Source of the DNA: Hordeum vulgare subsp. vulgare
Lineage: Eukaryota > Streptophyta > Magnoliopsida > Poales > Poaceae
DNA length: 64,000 nucleotides
NCBI RefSeq assembly: GCF_904849725.1
Contig: NC_058521.1
Coordinates: 347,880,138 to 347,944,137, forward strand
Direction: 5' to 3'
Below, piece by piece: positions 22,151-33,219 of the stretch (position 1 is its first letter; each line of letters begins with the position of its first letter). The notes under the pieces were generated by a model that saw only the letters and a program-made list of their open reading frames with translations, did no database searches and was not told the DNA's origin. A program made the position numbers and the translations under genes.

Positions 22151-23641
22151 GATGAAGTTTCAAGGTCTAGAACATCAAGCACCTCCAATTGAAAAATCAA
22201 GAAGCTGACGAACTGGCCAAAATTGGGACCACTCGGAAAGTTGTCCCCAGCAATGTGTTTCTGGAACACTTACATACTCCTTCGGTGCAGGAGGATCCTT
22301 TCACTGGAGAGCCCCCACAACCGATAAGCACCTCCAATCCAACTAAGGTTGATGTTCCAGCAGTCCTTGATTTAGATATGGAAATCCTGGTGATCACGCC
22401 CGAGTGGACAGTACCATACATTGCATACATCCTAAGGCGAGAACTCCCCGAAGACGAAGCTGAAACCAAGCAGATTGTCCGCAGATCGAAGGCTTTTACC
22501 GTGATGGGCAATCAGCTTTACACAGAAAGTGTGACTGGCGCAGCTCAACGAGGCATCTCCCCTGAGGAGGGCCAACTGATTCTAGAAGAAATACACTCGA
22601 GGACCTGTGGTCATCATGCGTCCTCGCGGACCATTGTTGCCAAAGCATACCGACCGGGTTCTTCTGGCCGCGCGCTAATGAGATGGCTAAAGATATCGTT
22701 GATCACTGCGAAGGTTGCTGATTCAATTCTAACCTATCTCAGAAGCCTACGTCTGCATTGAAGACCATCCCACTCCTCTGGCCATTTGTTGTTTGGGGTT
22801 TGGATATGGTCGGCCCCTTCCGAACAAGTCAGAGTGGATACGCACACTTGCTTGTTGTAGTCGACAAGTTTACTAAATGGATTGAAGCCAAGCCAATAAA
22901 GAAATTGGACTCGCGCACTACCATAAAGTTCATGAGAGATATAACATTTTGGTACAGAGTTCAACACAACATCATAACAGGTAATGGTTCTAACTTTGAT
23001 TCAGTGGATTTCAGGCGCTTTTGCTCTACTCAAGGCACTCGGGTGGATTATGCGTCCGACGCACACCCCCAAACCAATGGACAAGGCTTATCCTTCATGG
23101 GCTGAAACCGCGACTCATGTGGGATTTGGAAAATGCAGCTGGAGCGTGGATAACTGAACTACCAACTGTTTTGTGGGGATTGAGAACAACCCCTAACCGG
23201 TCGACTGGACGCACACCCTTCTTCTTGGTGTATGGGGCTAAAGTTGTCTTGCCGTGTGATCTCCTTCATAATTCTTCGCGTGTGGATTTATATTCATAGG
23301 CTCAAGATGAACATGCGCGTCCGGATGGAGAGGATCTCTTGGATGAAGAGCACGAACTAGCCTTAATTCGGTCGACTGAATACCAACAGGATCTTTGTCG
23401 CTTCCATGCGAGACATATCAGGAGTCGGGCGTTCCACGAAGCCAATTTGGTGCTCCGAGTGGATCAACAGAGACCACACAAGCTAGCCCCTATGTGGGAA
23501 GAACCATTCTTCATCACCAAGGTACTGAACAATGGAGCTTACCATCTTTACAACCTTAAGAAGAGAGCCGACGAACCCCGTGCTTGGAATGCGGATCTAC
23601 TCCGATGTTTTTATGCTTACCAACTTGTTGGGTTGATGTAA
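22151..23641 (+). pseudogene. gypsy integrase, copy 1 (catalytic Asp changed)
   Basis: The H2C2 zinc-finger region (EEIHSRTCGHHASSRTIVAK, about 22600) is followed by the core VWGLDMVGPFRTSQSG (first Asp present). At 22980-22982 the second catalytic position reads GGT (ITGNGSNFDS), Gly instead of Asp. A deletion of about 14 bp after TNGQG removes the catalytic Glu region. The C-terminal part (23339-23641) is open: RAFHEANLVLRVDQQRPHKL, NLKKRADEPRAWNADLLR. Integrase would insert the cDNA; this copy cannot. Confidence 0.85.
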
Positions 23642-23699
23642 TAAGAGAGTTTATTGAACAATGTTCTTTTCAAAGTCCTAATTCCTGCATTTTTTGTCG

Positions 23700-24147
23700 A
23701 TTCCGATCGACCAGCTTCAAACCCAAAATATACTCCGAATGAAGAACAATCCTCTCACTCAGGGCTTAGCTGCAAACATGCTTCGTCTAAGTTAAAAACC
23801 CTTCCGAGTGAATAGCAACCTATTCACTCGAATGCTTAGCTGCGAACCAGTCTTCGCCTAAATATAGGAACTACTCCAAGTGAAAAGCAATCCTCTCGCT
23901 CGGGGGCTTAGCTGCGAACATGTTTTCACCTAAGTTCAAAACCCTTCCGAGTGAATAACAACCTATTCACTCGGATGCTTAGCTGCGAACCAGTCATTGC
24001 CTAAGTATAGAAACTATTCCGAGTGTAGAGCAATCCTCTCACTCGGGGCCTTAGCTGCTAACATGTTTTCTCCTAAGTTCAAACCTTTGTGAGTGAATGA
24101 CAACCTATTAACTCGGATGCTTAGCTGCGAACCTGTCATCGCCTAAG
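23700..24147 (+). repeat. ~142-bp tandem repeat downstream of gypsy pol, copy 1 (3 units)
   Basis: Each unit has two related halves: ACTCCGAGTG...CTTAGCTGCGAACATG and CCTTCCGAGTGAATAGCAAC...CTTAGCTGCGAACCAG, ending CATCGCCTAAGTATAG. Three units are present before the duplication junction, against at least four plus partial units in copy 2. Confidence 0.85.
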
Positions 24148-24808
24148 TATTACATCGGATAGATATCCATGTAGATCATCAAGAACATGGTACTGAAGAT
24201 GAAAGAGAGACAAGAAGCCATCTGGCTAATGGCTATGGACCCGTATGTCTGTGGTGAACTACTCACACGACATCGGAGGGGCAATGGAGTTGATATACAT
24301 GCCCTCCATGATCAATTCCCTCTCCGATAGATTACCGGAAAAGGCTCCCAGATTGGATCTCTCGGCAACAGAGGCTCCTGACGACATAAAAGTATTTTCG
24401 GGGCTCCTTTTGGTGATAAGGGAATATTTGGGAATTTATAGGCCAAGAATTAGGGTTAGGAGACATATAGGGGCCCCACAAGCCAGGGGGCACGGCCATC
24501 CACAGGGAGCACCCATCACGCTTGTGTCCTCCCGGCAAGTGCCTTGCCCCCTACTCCAAGTCTGTTGCGTGTCTTCTGGTCCAAGAAAAATCTTTTCGGA
24601 TATTTTATTCCATTTGAACTCCGTTTAATATTCCTTATCTACAATATTCAAAAACGTGGAAAACACATAAACTGGCACTAGGCTCTAGATTAATAGGTTA
24701 GTCCCAAAAATAATATAAAACAAGATATAAATGGATGTAAGAAATCCTAAATATATAATATAATAGCATGGAACAATCAAAACCTATGGATACGTTGGAG
24801 ACATATCA
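24148..24808 (-). mobile_element. Partial copy of the 1.59-kb LTR-like element (unit 2)
   Basis: 661 bp align without indels to 14737-15397 and end at the same ...CATATCA. The inner end coincides with the duplication junction, so the truncation is due to the duplication rather than transposition. Confidence 0.88.
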
Positions 24809-26542
24809 CGTCTCAAAGGATTTTGATGGTGCCTTATTTAAAGTGAATGCACATGTCTCTAATGCATAACCCTGAAATGATATTGGCGAATTGGCAAGAG
24901 ACATCATAGAACGCACCATATCCAATAAAATACGATTAAAACATTTCGACACACCATTACGTTGTGGCGTACCAGGCGGTGTCAATTGTGAATCAATTCC
25001 ACATTGTCTTAAGTGAGTGCCAAACTCGTAACTCAGATATTCTCCTCCTCGATGAGATTGTAGGAATTTAATCTTCTTATTACGATGATTCTCAACTTCA
25101 CTCTGAAATTGCTTGAACTTTTCAAACATTTCAGACTTGTGTTTACTTAAGTAAATATACCCATATCTATTTAAGTCATTAGGGAAGGTGAGAAAATAAC
25201 GATACCACCGTGCGCCTTAATACTCATTGAACCGCACACATCAGTATGCATGATTTCCAACAAGTCACTTGCCTGCTCCATTACACGAGAAAATAGGGTC
25301 TTAGCCATCTTGCCCATGAGGCATGGTTCACATGTGTCAAGTGATTCAAAATCAAGTGACTCCAAAAGTCCAGCAACCGGGAGCTTCTTCATGTGTTTTA
25401 CACCAATATGACCTAAGCGGCGGTCCCGCAAGAAAGTGGTATTATCATTATTGAATTTACATCTTTTGGCATCAATGTTATGAACACGTGTGCTATCACT
25501 ATCAAGATTCAATAATAATAAACCCTTCACATTGGGCCCATTACCATAAAAGATATTATTCATGTAAATAGAACAACCATTATTCTAGATTTAAATGAGT
25601 ACCCGTCTTGCAATAAAGAAGATCCATATATAATATTCCTGCTTAATGCAGGCACTAAATAAAAATTATTCAGGTTCATCACTAATCCCGACGGTAATTG
25701 AAGTGCAAGCGTGCCGATGGTGATCGATTCAACCTTCAAACCATTTCCCACGTGCATCGTCACTTCATCCTTCGCCAATCTACGTCTATTCCGTAGTTCC
25801 TGCTTTGAGCTGCAAATCTGAGCAACCGATCCGGTATCAAATACACATGCACTACAACGAGGGTTGGTGAGGTACACATCAATAACATATATATCATATA
25901 TAGCGTGTTTGGTGTTATCCACCTTCTTGTCAGCTAGATATACTTGGGGCAGTTTCGCTTCCAGTGACCAGGCCCCTTGCAATGAAAGCACTCAGTTTCT
26001 GGCTTGGGTCCAGCCTTGGGTTTCTTCACGGGAGAGGCAAATGTTTTGCTACTCATCTTGGAGTTACTGTTCTTGCCCTACCATTTTACTTGAAACTAGT
26101 GGTTGTATTGACCATCAACACTTGATGTTCCTTCTGAATTTCTGACTCCGTGTTCAGCATCGCAAATAGCTCGGCAACTGATTTATTCACCCCTTGCATA
26201 TTATAGTACAACACAAAGCCTTTATAGCTATGTGGCAGTTATTGAAGAACTATGTGAGTAATTGCCTCGTGCGGTAGAACATCTCCCAACTCAGCCAGAC
26301 TATTGGAATACCCAGACATTTTGAGTATGTGTTCACTAACAGACCCGTTCGCCTCCATCTTGCAAGCATAAAACTTATCGCAGGTCTCATACCTCTCGAC
26401 CCGGGCATTCTTCTCAAAGATAAACTTCAACTCCTGGAACATCTCATATGCTCCATAACATTGAAAATGTCTTTGAAGTCCCGGTTCTAAGCCATACAAG
26501 ATTGCCCATTGAACTATTGAGTAGTCATAAGAGTGCGCCTAC
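24809..26542 (-). pseudogene. Copia gag-protease-integrase, second copy (unit 2)
   Basis: Minus-strand frames: integrase core 25129-24806 with QSHRGGEYLS, TPPGTPQRNGV and PSKSFET; GAG-pre-integrase 25563-25171 with RRLGHIGVKHMKK and LDTCEPCLMG; protease 25991-25560 with VFDTGSVAQICSS in a single open frame; gag 26499-26239 with YGLEPGLQRHFQCYGAYEMF. This copy is less damaged than 15398-17105 (open protease, no 26-bp gag deletion). It ends at the gypsy 5' LTR (26543). Confidence 0.85.
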
Positions 26543-27106
26543 TGATGGGGATATGTACCTAGGGTAGGGCCACATGCCTAGCCTAGGTGTCCTACGTAAG
26601 GGTACCTCATTATTAACTTGAAGGTCACAAGGAAGATTCTGACTGGATTTCCATGGTGTGTACGTCATTCGATGAGCAATGAAGTATGTTCCCCTTCACT
26701 CGACAACCAACTTCCACTCGGAAGAAACCATTCGACACAGAAGTCCAGAAGCCACTCAAGGGAGGCCAATAGGCGAGCGTTCGGCTGGTCATCATGAATT
26801 GCATTAATTTTGCACATTATCAGTAACGTACACCTTTAAACTCTATTGGTCGAACCCTAAGATGTTGGGCCTTGATGAGGGGTAGCGCACTCTATATAAG
26901 ACACCCCTCCCCTCTGGCACAAGCGTTCGCACCCCCTGTAATACACATTCCACACTCCAAGAGCTCCTGAGCAGTGAGAAGTAGGGTTGTTACCTCTACG
27001 AGAGGGGCCTAAACTCATACATCTTGCGTACAAGCTTGTCGTAGCTAGGACTCTGCCCTCTCCTTTCATACCCTACACCTCTACTGTCTGGTTCATTCCC
27101 ACGACA
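26543..27106 (+). repeat. 5' LTR of gypsy copy 2 (564 bp)
   Basis: Same length and ends as 17106-17669, with about 18 substitutions and no net indel. TATA box CTATATAAG near 26892. Primer-binding-like TTGGCACCCACCTTGGG follows at 27108. Confidence 0.9.
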
Positions 27107-27169
27107 GTTGGCACCCACCTTGGGGAAAGCGTCTAAGCGACTTCCGAGAAGTTTGCAATCTTCATTCTT

Positions 27170-29066
27170 CTCATGTCTTCTGGATGCGATTCATTTCGTA
27201 GCCACGAGATCCATTTCGGCGCGCTCATCTTTTTCGCCGATGACTCGGCATGGCTTCAGGAGGCGCCTCTCGACATCGAGGCGCTCCCAATCTACGGGGT
27301 GACGCACTTCCGTTTAAGCTCCTACAGTGTACTCCTCTGGCAGTCATCGACTCCGTCATCGACCGTTCGCTCCATTGTTCGTCATCACAAGTGATTCGAT
27401 TGCTCACAACTTCAGCGATGGGTGAAGCACGCAGTGGCTCGCCAGGCGTCATCTCCGCCATCTCTGCAGGTAGCTGCCATCGAGCCTGTTGAACCTCTCT
27501 GGAGCCGGATCCACATGGCGTCAGATCAGAATGATGTTCATTCCGAGTGCGAGAGCTGCAATCCAGCAGTGGAGGCCTTCATGGCAAGTTTTATGGAGAG
27601 CCCACCCGTGTTCGGTCGCAGCGAACATGAAGTCGGTGAATCGTCGACTGGAAATGCCCGTCATCATCCTCCAACTTCTAGTCGACATCAGCGACAACTC
27701 TTCTCGAGTGGACGACATGACAACATTGAGGTATATCGTACTCCAGTACTAAATGTTGCAGCCGCCGCAAACATAGCAGATTCTATTCAGCCATCGAACT
27801 CAGAGGCTGGTAGAGGCTTAGAGGAGATTCGTACTTTGCTTCAAGCAGCGGAGCAACAAAACTCAGTTGTATCATAGTCGCTCAATAGGTTGCACAGTAA
27901 TTCACCCAGAGGAGATACAGTTCGTTCAGTTTACAGTCCAGGGTCACCCTAACATCGCAGAGACGGAGGTTACCGAGAGAATCAACACAAAGGTCACGGG
28001 CGGAATCAGTTTGCTCCCCGTTATCACTATGATGACCACCGTTTGGTGCACTCTCCTCATAAGAGTCGTACGTATGTGTATGTGTCCCGACACTGCGACG
28101 ACAGGCGCCCGTTCGGTGATGAGCATAGTCCTAGATTTGATGCAAGAAATGTACTCGCGCAGAGGAGGATCGACAAGGGTAGAGCTCACAGAGATGGTTT
28201 CGACAAAGATCGTCTAAGTGGAAGAGGTACTTCAGTTTCTGGTCCCGAGTGCTTCAGTAGAGCATTCCATTCTGCTGATATTCCCCCCATCTTCAGGTTG
28301 GCGGCTGGAATAAGTAAGTTCACATGAAAAATCCAAGCCTGACACATGGCTTGACGACTACCGAGTGGCTGTGTAAATTGGTGGAGGTAATGACAGTGTC
28401 GCCATGAAGCATTAGCCTCTGATGTTGGATGGTTTGGCCAGGGCATGGCTGAATCACTTGGCTCCTTCTAGCATCTACTGCTGGGAAGATCTCGCTCGAG
28501 TGTTCATCCAAACTATCGAAGGCACGTGCAAGCGTCCTGCTGGTTTGCCCGAGTTGCAGCTTTGGGTGCAGAAGTTGAATGAATCTTTGAGAGATTATAT
28601 TCAGTGGTAGACAACCCTTCATCACATGGTGGAGAATGTTTCTGAGCATCAGGCAGTCTATGCCTTAAAAGCTAGTGTCAGATACAGAGAGCTGTATTTG
28701 AAGTTCGGCCGTATAGGCGACATTTCCATGAGAAAGATGATGGAGATTGATGCCCGATACACCAATGGCGATGAAGAAGACCGTATCCGCAGCAGTAAAG
28801 GTAAAGAAGTCGATAACGATGCTGGTGGCAATTCCAATCAGAAGCAGAAGCGCAAGGCTAATGGTTCCACTTTGGCAGAAGGTGTCGCCCTGGCGGCACA
28901 AGGAAAATTCAAGGGAAAACCCAAAGGGCAATTTCCCCCCAATAAGTCTAAGGGTTAGTCAGATATTTTGGATCAACCGTGTGTACTCCACACGAAGAAA
29001 TATGAAGATGGCAATTTGATATTGCCCAATCACACCACTCGTCAGTTTAGGCTTTTGATCCCATAG
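27170..29066 (+). pseudogene. gypsy gag, copy 2
   Basis: The N-terminal open frame 27422-27877 (SSRHQRQLFSSGRHDNIEVY, ending EQQNSVVS) is one piece here, unlike copy 1. The capsid part reads DGLARAWLNHLAPSSIYCWE and LPELQLWVQKLNESLRDYIQ, with a stop (TAG, about 28607) private to this copy. The Lys-rich linker KFKGKPKGQFPPNKSKG (about 28907-28957) is retained, then a stop, then DQPCVLHTKKYEDGN. The stop within VAV/IGGGND is shared with copy 1. Confidence 0.8.
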
Positions 29067-29756
29067 TTTAAAGAGGATCAGTCGAGTGGAAAGGATCTTG
29101 AAAAGGAGAATGACGAAGAGAAAGATGATTTCCCGGAAGTTCAAGAAACCCTCATCATTTTTTCTGACGTGGAGAGTAGAAGTCGATTAAAGGTCATTAT
29201 CAGAGAGATCAACATGGCCGTGCGCACCACAACCACATACTTCAAGTGGTTGCAGACCCTCATAACCTTCGATCAGTCACACCACCCTGCTCATATTGCT
29301 ACTCCTCGTCGACAAGCTCTCGTGGTTGACCCAGTTGTGCAAGGTGTTCGGCTCCGCAAAGTTCTGATGGATGGAGGAAGCGGGTTGAATATTATATATG
29401 CGGAGACTCTTAAAGGGATGGGCATTCTGATGTTCCTCCTTAGTGAGAGCAATATGCAATTTCATGGAGTCATTGCTGGAAAAAAGGCCAAGTCACTTAG
29501 CCAGATTGCGTTCGACCTCGTTTTCGTTTCCGACAAAAACATTCGCAAGGAGAAGTTGACATTCGAGGTGGTGGATTTCCAGAGTGGATATCATGCCATC
29601 CTTGGTCGTTCGACCTATGCTCGTTTCATGGCCTATCCATGTTAAGTGTATCTGAAGATGAAGATGTCAGGGCCCAAGGGAGTCATCACAGTCACAGGCA
29701 ATCGACACACAGCCAAAGAGTGCTTGCAACAAGGCTCTAAGATTGCTGATCAATAG
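29067..29756 (+). pseudogene. gypsy aspartic protease, copy 2
   Basis: The frame from 29169 contains LMDGGSGLNIIYAETLKG and FEVVDFQSGYHAILGRSTYA, then a TAA at 29643-29645 where copy 1 still has Tyr (TAT). The active-site Asp is intact. This stop arose after the tandem duplication. Confidence 0.85.
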
Positions 29757-30840
29757 ATGGTTGTGATCAAACTTGAGGAATATCGGAAGAATGCTGACCC
29801 TGCTGACGTGATGCGCTCCAAGAAGCCCGCTTCTGAGTCCGCTTTTCAGCCGACACGTGAAGTGAAACTAGTGAACATCCACCCGACAGATCCTAATGCT
29901 GCTCTGACCAACATCTGCACAACGCTTGACAACAAATAGGAAGTCGAGCTCATCCAATTCCTCCATGAGAACTGGGACATGTTTGCATGGAAGCCTGCTG
30001 ACATGTCGGGTGTACCTAGGGAACTGGCTGAGCACCCACTGAAAGTGGATCTGAAGGCAAAGCATGTCAAGGAGCATTTGCGCCGGTCTGTAGCAGAAAA
30101 TAGAAAATGAATCAGTGAGGAGGTGGAGCGACTCTTGGAGGTGAAGTTCATACATGAGGTCTACCACTCCGAGCGGCTCGTGAATGTCATCATGGTCCCC
30201 AAGAAGGACAAGTCCCTTCATATGTGTATCGATTTCAAGAACATTAATAAGGTCTTCCTGAAAGATCACTTTATGCTCCCCCACATTGATCAAATTGTCG
30301 ATTCGACTCCGGGGTCTGAGCGTTTATCTTTTCTTGATGCTTATTCTGGCTACCATCAGATCCGTCTATTTGGACCAGACGAAAGAAAAACGGCCTTCAT
30401 CACCCCTCTCGGGTGTTTCTGTTATATCGCCATGCCTTTTGGTTTGAAGAATGTTGGTGCCACTTTAATGTGTATGATCCAGAAGTGCTTGCTTGATCAA
30501 ATTCACTTGGAATGTCGAAGCATACATGGATGATATTGTGGTGAAGTCTTGGGAAGGTTCCGACCCGCTAACTGACCTGGTAGAGACATTCGCCCACCTC
30601 AGGAAGTTCAACATCAAAGAATCCAACTAAGTGCACTTTTGGAGTCCCTGGCGGCAAGTTACTCGGTTTCCTCGTTTCCACATGTGGGATCGATGTCAAC
30701 CCCGAGAAGATCGGCGCCATCATACGGATGCAAAGCCCTGTGCGGGTGCACGATGTCCATAGGCTTGTAGGCTGTCTGGCGGAGTTGAGTCGGTTCATCT
30801 CTCGTCTGGGTGACAAGGCATTGCCTTTATACCGACTCAT
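29757..30840 (+). pseudogene. gypsy reverse transcriptase, copy 2
   Basis: The frame 30123-30533 covers fingers and palm: VNVIMVPKKDKSLHMCIDFK, FLDAYSGYHQIRLFGPDERK, PFGLKNVGATLMCMIQKCLL. A frameshift near 30500 precedes EAYMDDIVVKSWEGSD (YMDD). Shared stops with copy 1 lie after NRK and after FNIKESN. Copy 2 keeps the A-rich run in frame where copy 1 shifts. Confidence 0.85.
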
Positions 30841-31609
30841 GAAAAAATATGATGTGTTCGAGTGGAATGGCAAGGCAGAAGTAGCGTTTGTCGAGCTAAA
30901 AGCCCTGCTTTCCACCCAGCCGGTGCTTGCTTCTCCGCACAACAAAGAACCCCTGCTCTTATACATCGCAGCTACTAATCAAGTTGTCAGCACTGTGCTG
31001 ACCGTCGAGCGAGAAGAAGAAGGCAAAGCTTACAGGGTCCAGCGCCGAGTCTATTACATTTCTGAAGTATTGACCCCTTCGAAGCAAAGCTATCCTCATT
31101 ACCTGAAGCTCCTTTATGGAATATATTTATCAGCGAATAAGATGGTGCATTACTTTTAAGATCATTCGATATTAGTCGTCAGTGATGCCCCATTATCAGA
31201 GATTTTTAACAATTGGGACACATCGGGTCATTTGGCTAAGTGGGCCATCGAGCTGTTATGTTTTGACATCAAGTTCGAGGCAAGGAAAGAAATCAAGTCT
31301 CAAGCCCTTGCTGATTTCATGGCCGAGTGGGTGGAACAATAGGAGCCAGCTCAAATTCACTCGGCACACTGGACTATGTTCCTTGATGGCTCCGAAATGT
31401 TAAATGGGTTCGGTACTGGTGTGGTACTGGTGTCCCCAAAAGGCGACAAGCTCAACTATGTTCTCCACATTAATTTTGATACCTCCAACAACGAGGCTGA
31501 ATATGAAGCCCCCCTCGACGGGTTGCGTATGGCCATCTCACTCGGCGTCAGACGCCTGGTGGTATACGGCGACTCAGATTTGGTGGTCAATCAAGTGATG
31601 AAGGAATAG
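30728..31609 (+). pseudogene. gypsy RNase H and archaeal-type RNase H, copy 2
   Basis: RT thumb/RNase H frame 30728-31159 (RLVGCLAELSRFISRLGDK, YYISEVLTPSKQSYPHYLKL), with a stop at 31157-31159 private to this copy. The second RNase H 31376-31609 reads MFLDGSEMLNGFGTGVVLVS, DTSNNEAEYEAPLDGLRMAI and VVYGDSDLVVNQV in a single open frame. The D, E and D positions of an archaeal-type RNase H are all visible, so this domain is better preserved than in copy 1. Confidence 0.85.
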
Positions 31610-33125
31610 GATGTCAGAAACCCCGCCATGACTCGATATTGTCACACGGTAATGAAGCTTGAGAAGAAGTTTCAAGGTCTCGAACATCAAGCACCTCCAA
31701 TTGAAAAATCAAGAAGCTGACGAACTGGCCAAAATTGGGACCACTCGGAAACCTGTCCCCAGCAATGTGTTTCTGGAACACTTACATACTCCTTCGGTGC
31801 AAGAGGATCCTTTCACTTAAGAGCCCCCACAACCGATAAGCACCTCCAATCCGACTAAGGTTGATGTTCCAGCAGTCCTTGATTTAGATATGGAAATCCT
31901 GGTGATCACGCCGGAGTGGACAATACCATACATTGCATACATCCTAAGGCGAGAACTCCCTGAAGACGAAGTTGAAGCCAAGCAGATTGTCCGCAGATCG
32001 AAGGCTTTTACCGTGATGGGCGATCAGCTTTACACAGAAAGTGTTATTGGCGCAGCTCAACGATGCATCTCCCCTGAGGAGGGCCAACTGATTCTGGAAG
32101 AAGTACACTCGAGTACCTGTGGTCATCATGCGTCCTCCCGGACCATTGTTGCCAAAGCATACCGATCGGGTTCTTCTGGCCGCGCGCTAAAGAGATGGCT
32201 AAAGATATCGTTGATCACTGCGAAGGTTGCCAATTCTATTCTCACCTGTCTCACAAGCCTACGTCTGCATTGAAGACCATCCCACTCATCAGGCCATTTG
32301 TTGTTTGGGGTTTGGATATGGTCGGCCCCTTCCGAACAAGTCAGAGTGGATTCGTACACTTGCTTGTTGTAGTCGACAAGTTGGACTTGAAGCCAAGCCA
32401 ATAAAGAAGTTGGACTTGCGGACTGCCATAAAGTTCATGAGAGATATAACATTTTGGTACAGAGTTCCACACAACATCATAACAGACAATGGTTCTAACT
32501 TTGATTCAATGGAGTTCAGGCGCTTTTGTTCTACTCAAGGGACTCGGGTGGATTATGCGTCCGACGCACACCCCAATCCAATGGACAAGCTAAGCTGGCA
32601 AACGGCCTTATCCTTCATGGGCTGAAACCGCGACTCATGTGCGATTTGGAAAATGCAGCTGGAGCGTGGGTAACTGAACTACCAACTGTTTTGTGGGGAT
32701 TGAGAACAACCCCTAACCGGTCGACTGGACGCACACCCTTCTTCTTGGTGTATGGGGCTGAAGATGTCTTGCCGTGTGATCTCCTTCATAATTCTCCGCG
32801 TGTGGATTTATATTCATAGGCTCAAGCTGAACACGCGCGTTCGGATGGAGAGGATCTCTTGGATGAAGAGCACGAACTGGCCTCAATTCGGTCGACTGAA
32901 TACCAACAGGATCTTCGTCGCTTCCATGCAAGACATGTCAGGGGTCGGGCGTTCCACGAAGCCAATTTGGTGCTCCGAGTGGATCAACAGAGACCTCACA
33001 AGCTAGCCCCTATGTGGGAAGAACCATTCTTCGTCACCAAGGTACTGAACAATGGAGATTACCATATTTACAACCTTAAGAAGAGAGCCGACGAACCCCG
33101 TGCTTGGAATGCGGATCTACTCTGA
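31610..33125 (+). pseudogene. gypsy integrase, copy 2 (catalytic Glu changed)
   Basis: Zinc-finger region TCGHHASSRTIVAKAYRS (about 32120), core VWGLDMVGPFRTSQSGF, and second Asp present (ITDNGSNFDS, GAC at 32485-32487). After a frameshift near 32570 the third catalytic position reads AAG in NGQAKLANGL (32592-32594), Lys where Tat integrases have Glu. About 12 bp around the DKFTKW motif (32381-32392) are missing relative to copy 1. The C-terminal part 32859-33125 is open, ending RAWNADLL. Confidence 0.85.
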
Positions 33126-33219
33126 TGTTTTTATGCTTAACAACTTGTTGGCTTGATGTAATAAGAGAGTTTACTGAACAATGTTCTTTTCAAAGTACTA
33201 ATTACTGCATTTTTTGTCG

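Larger units (their letters stand above)
14737..24147 (+). repeat. Segmental tandem duplication, unit 1
   Basis: From TATTACATCGGATAGAT (14737) to ...GTCATCGCCTAAG (24147). It is repeated as 24148-33812 with the same internal order: part of the 1.59-kb element, Copia gag-protease-integrase, gypsy 5' LTR and gag-pol. The offset is exactly 9411 at the start and drifts to 9437, 9498, 9520 and 9662 through small indels. The unit ends are not element ends. The break shows a short TAT overlap. Confidence 0.92.
17106..24147 (+). mobile_element. Tat-lineage Ty3/gypsy element, copy 1 (3' end lost)
   Basis: 5' LTR, primer-binding site, gag, protease, RT, RNase H, a second archaeal-type RNase H, and integrase run in gypsy order on the plus strand. 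The second RNase H (FDGS...NNEAEYEA...GDSDLVV) and the antisense ORF seen in copy 2 point to the Tat lineage. Copy 1 stops at the duplication junction (24147), before the antisense ORF and 3' LTR. It is inserted in Copia gag; candidate target duplication CCTAC (17101-17105). Confidence 0.85.
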
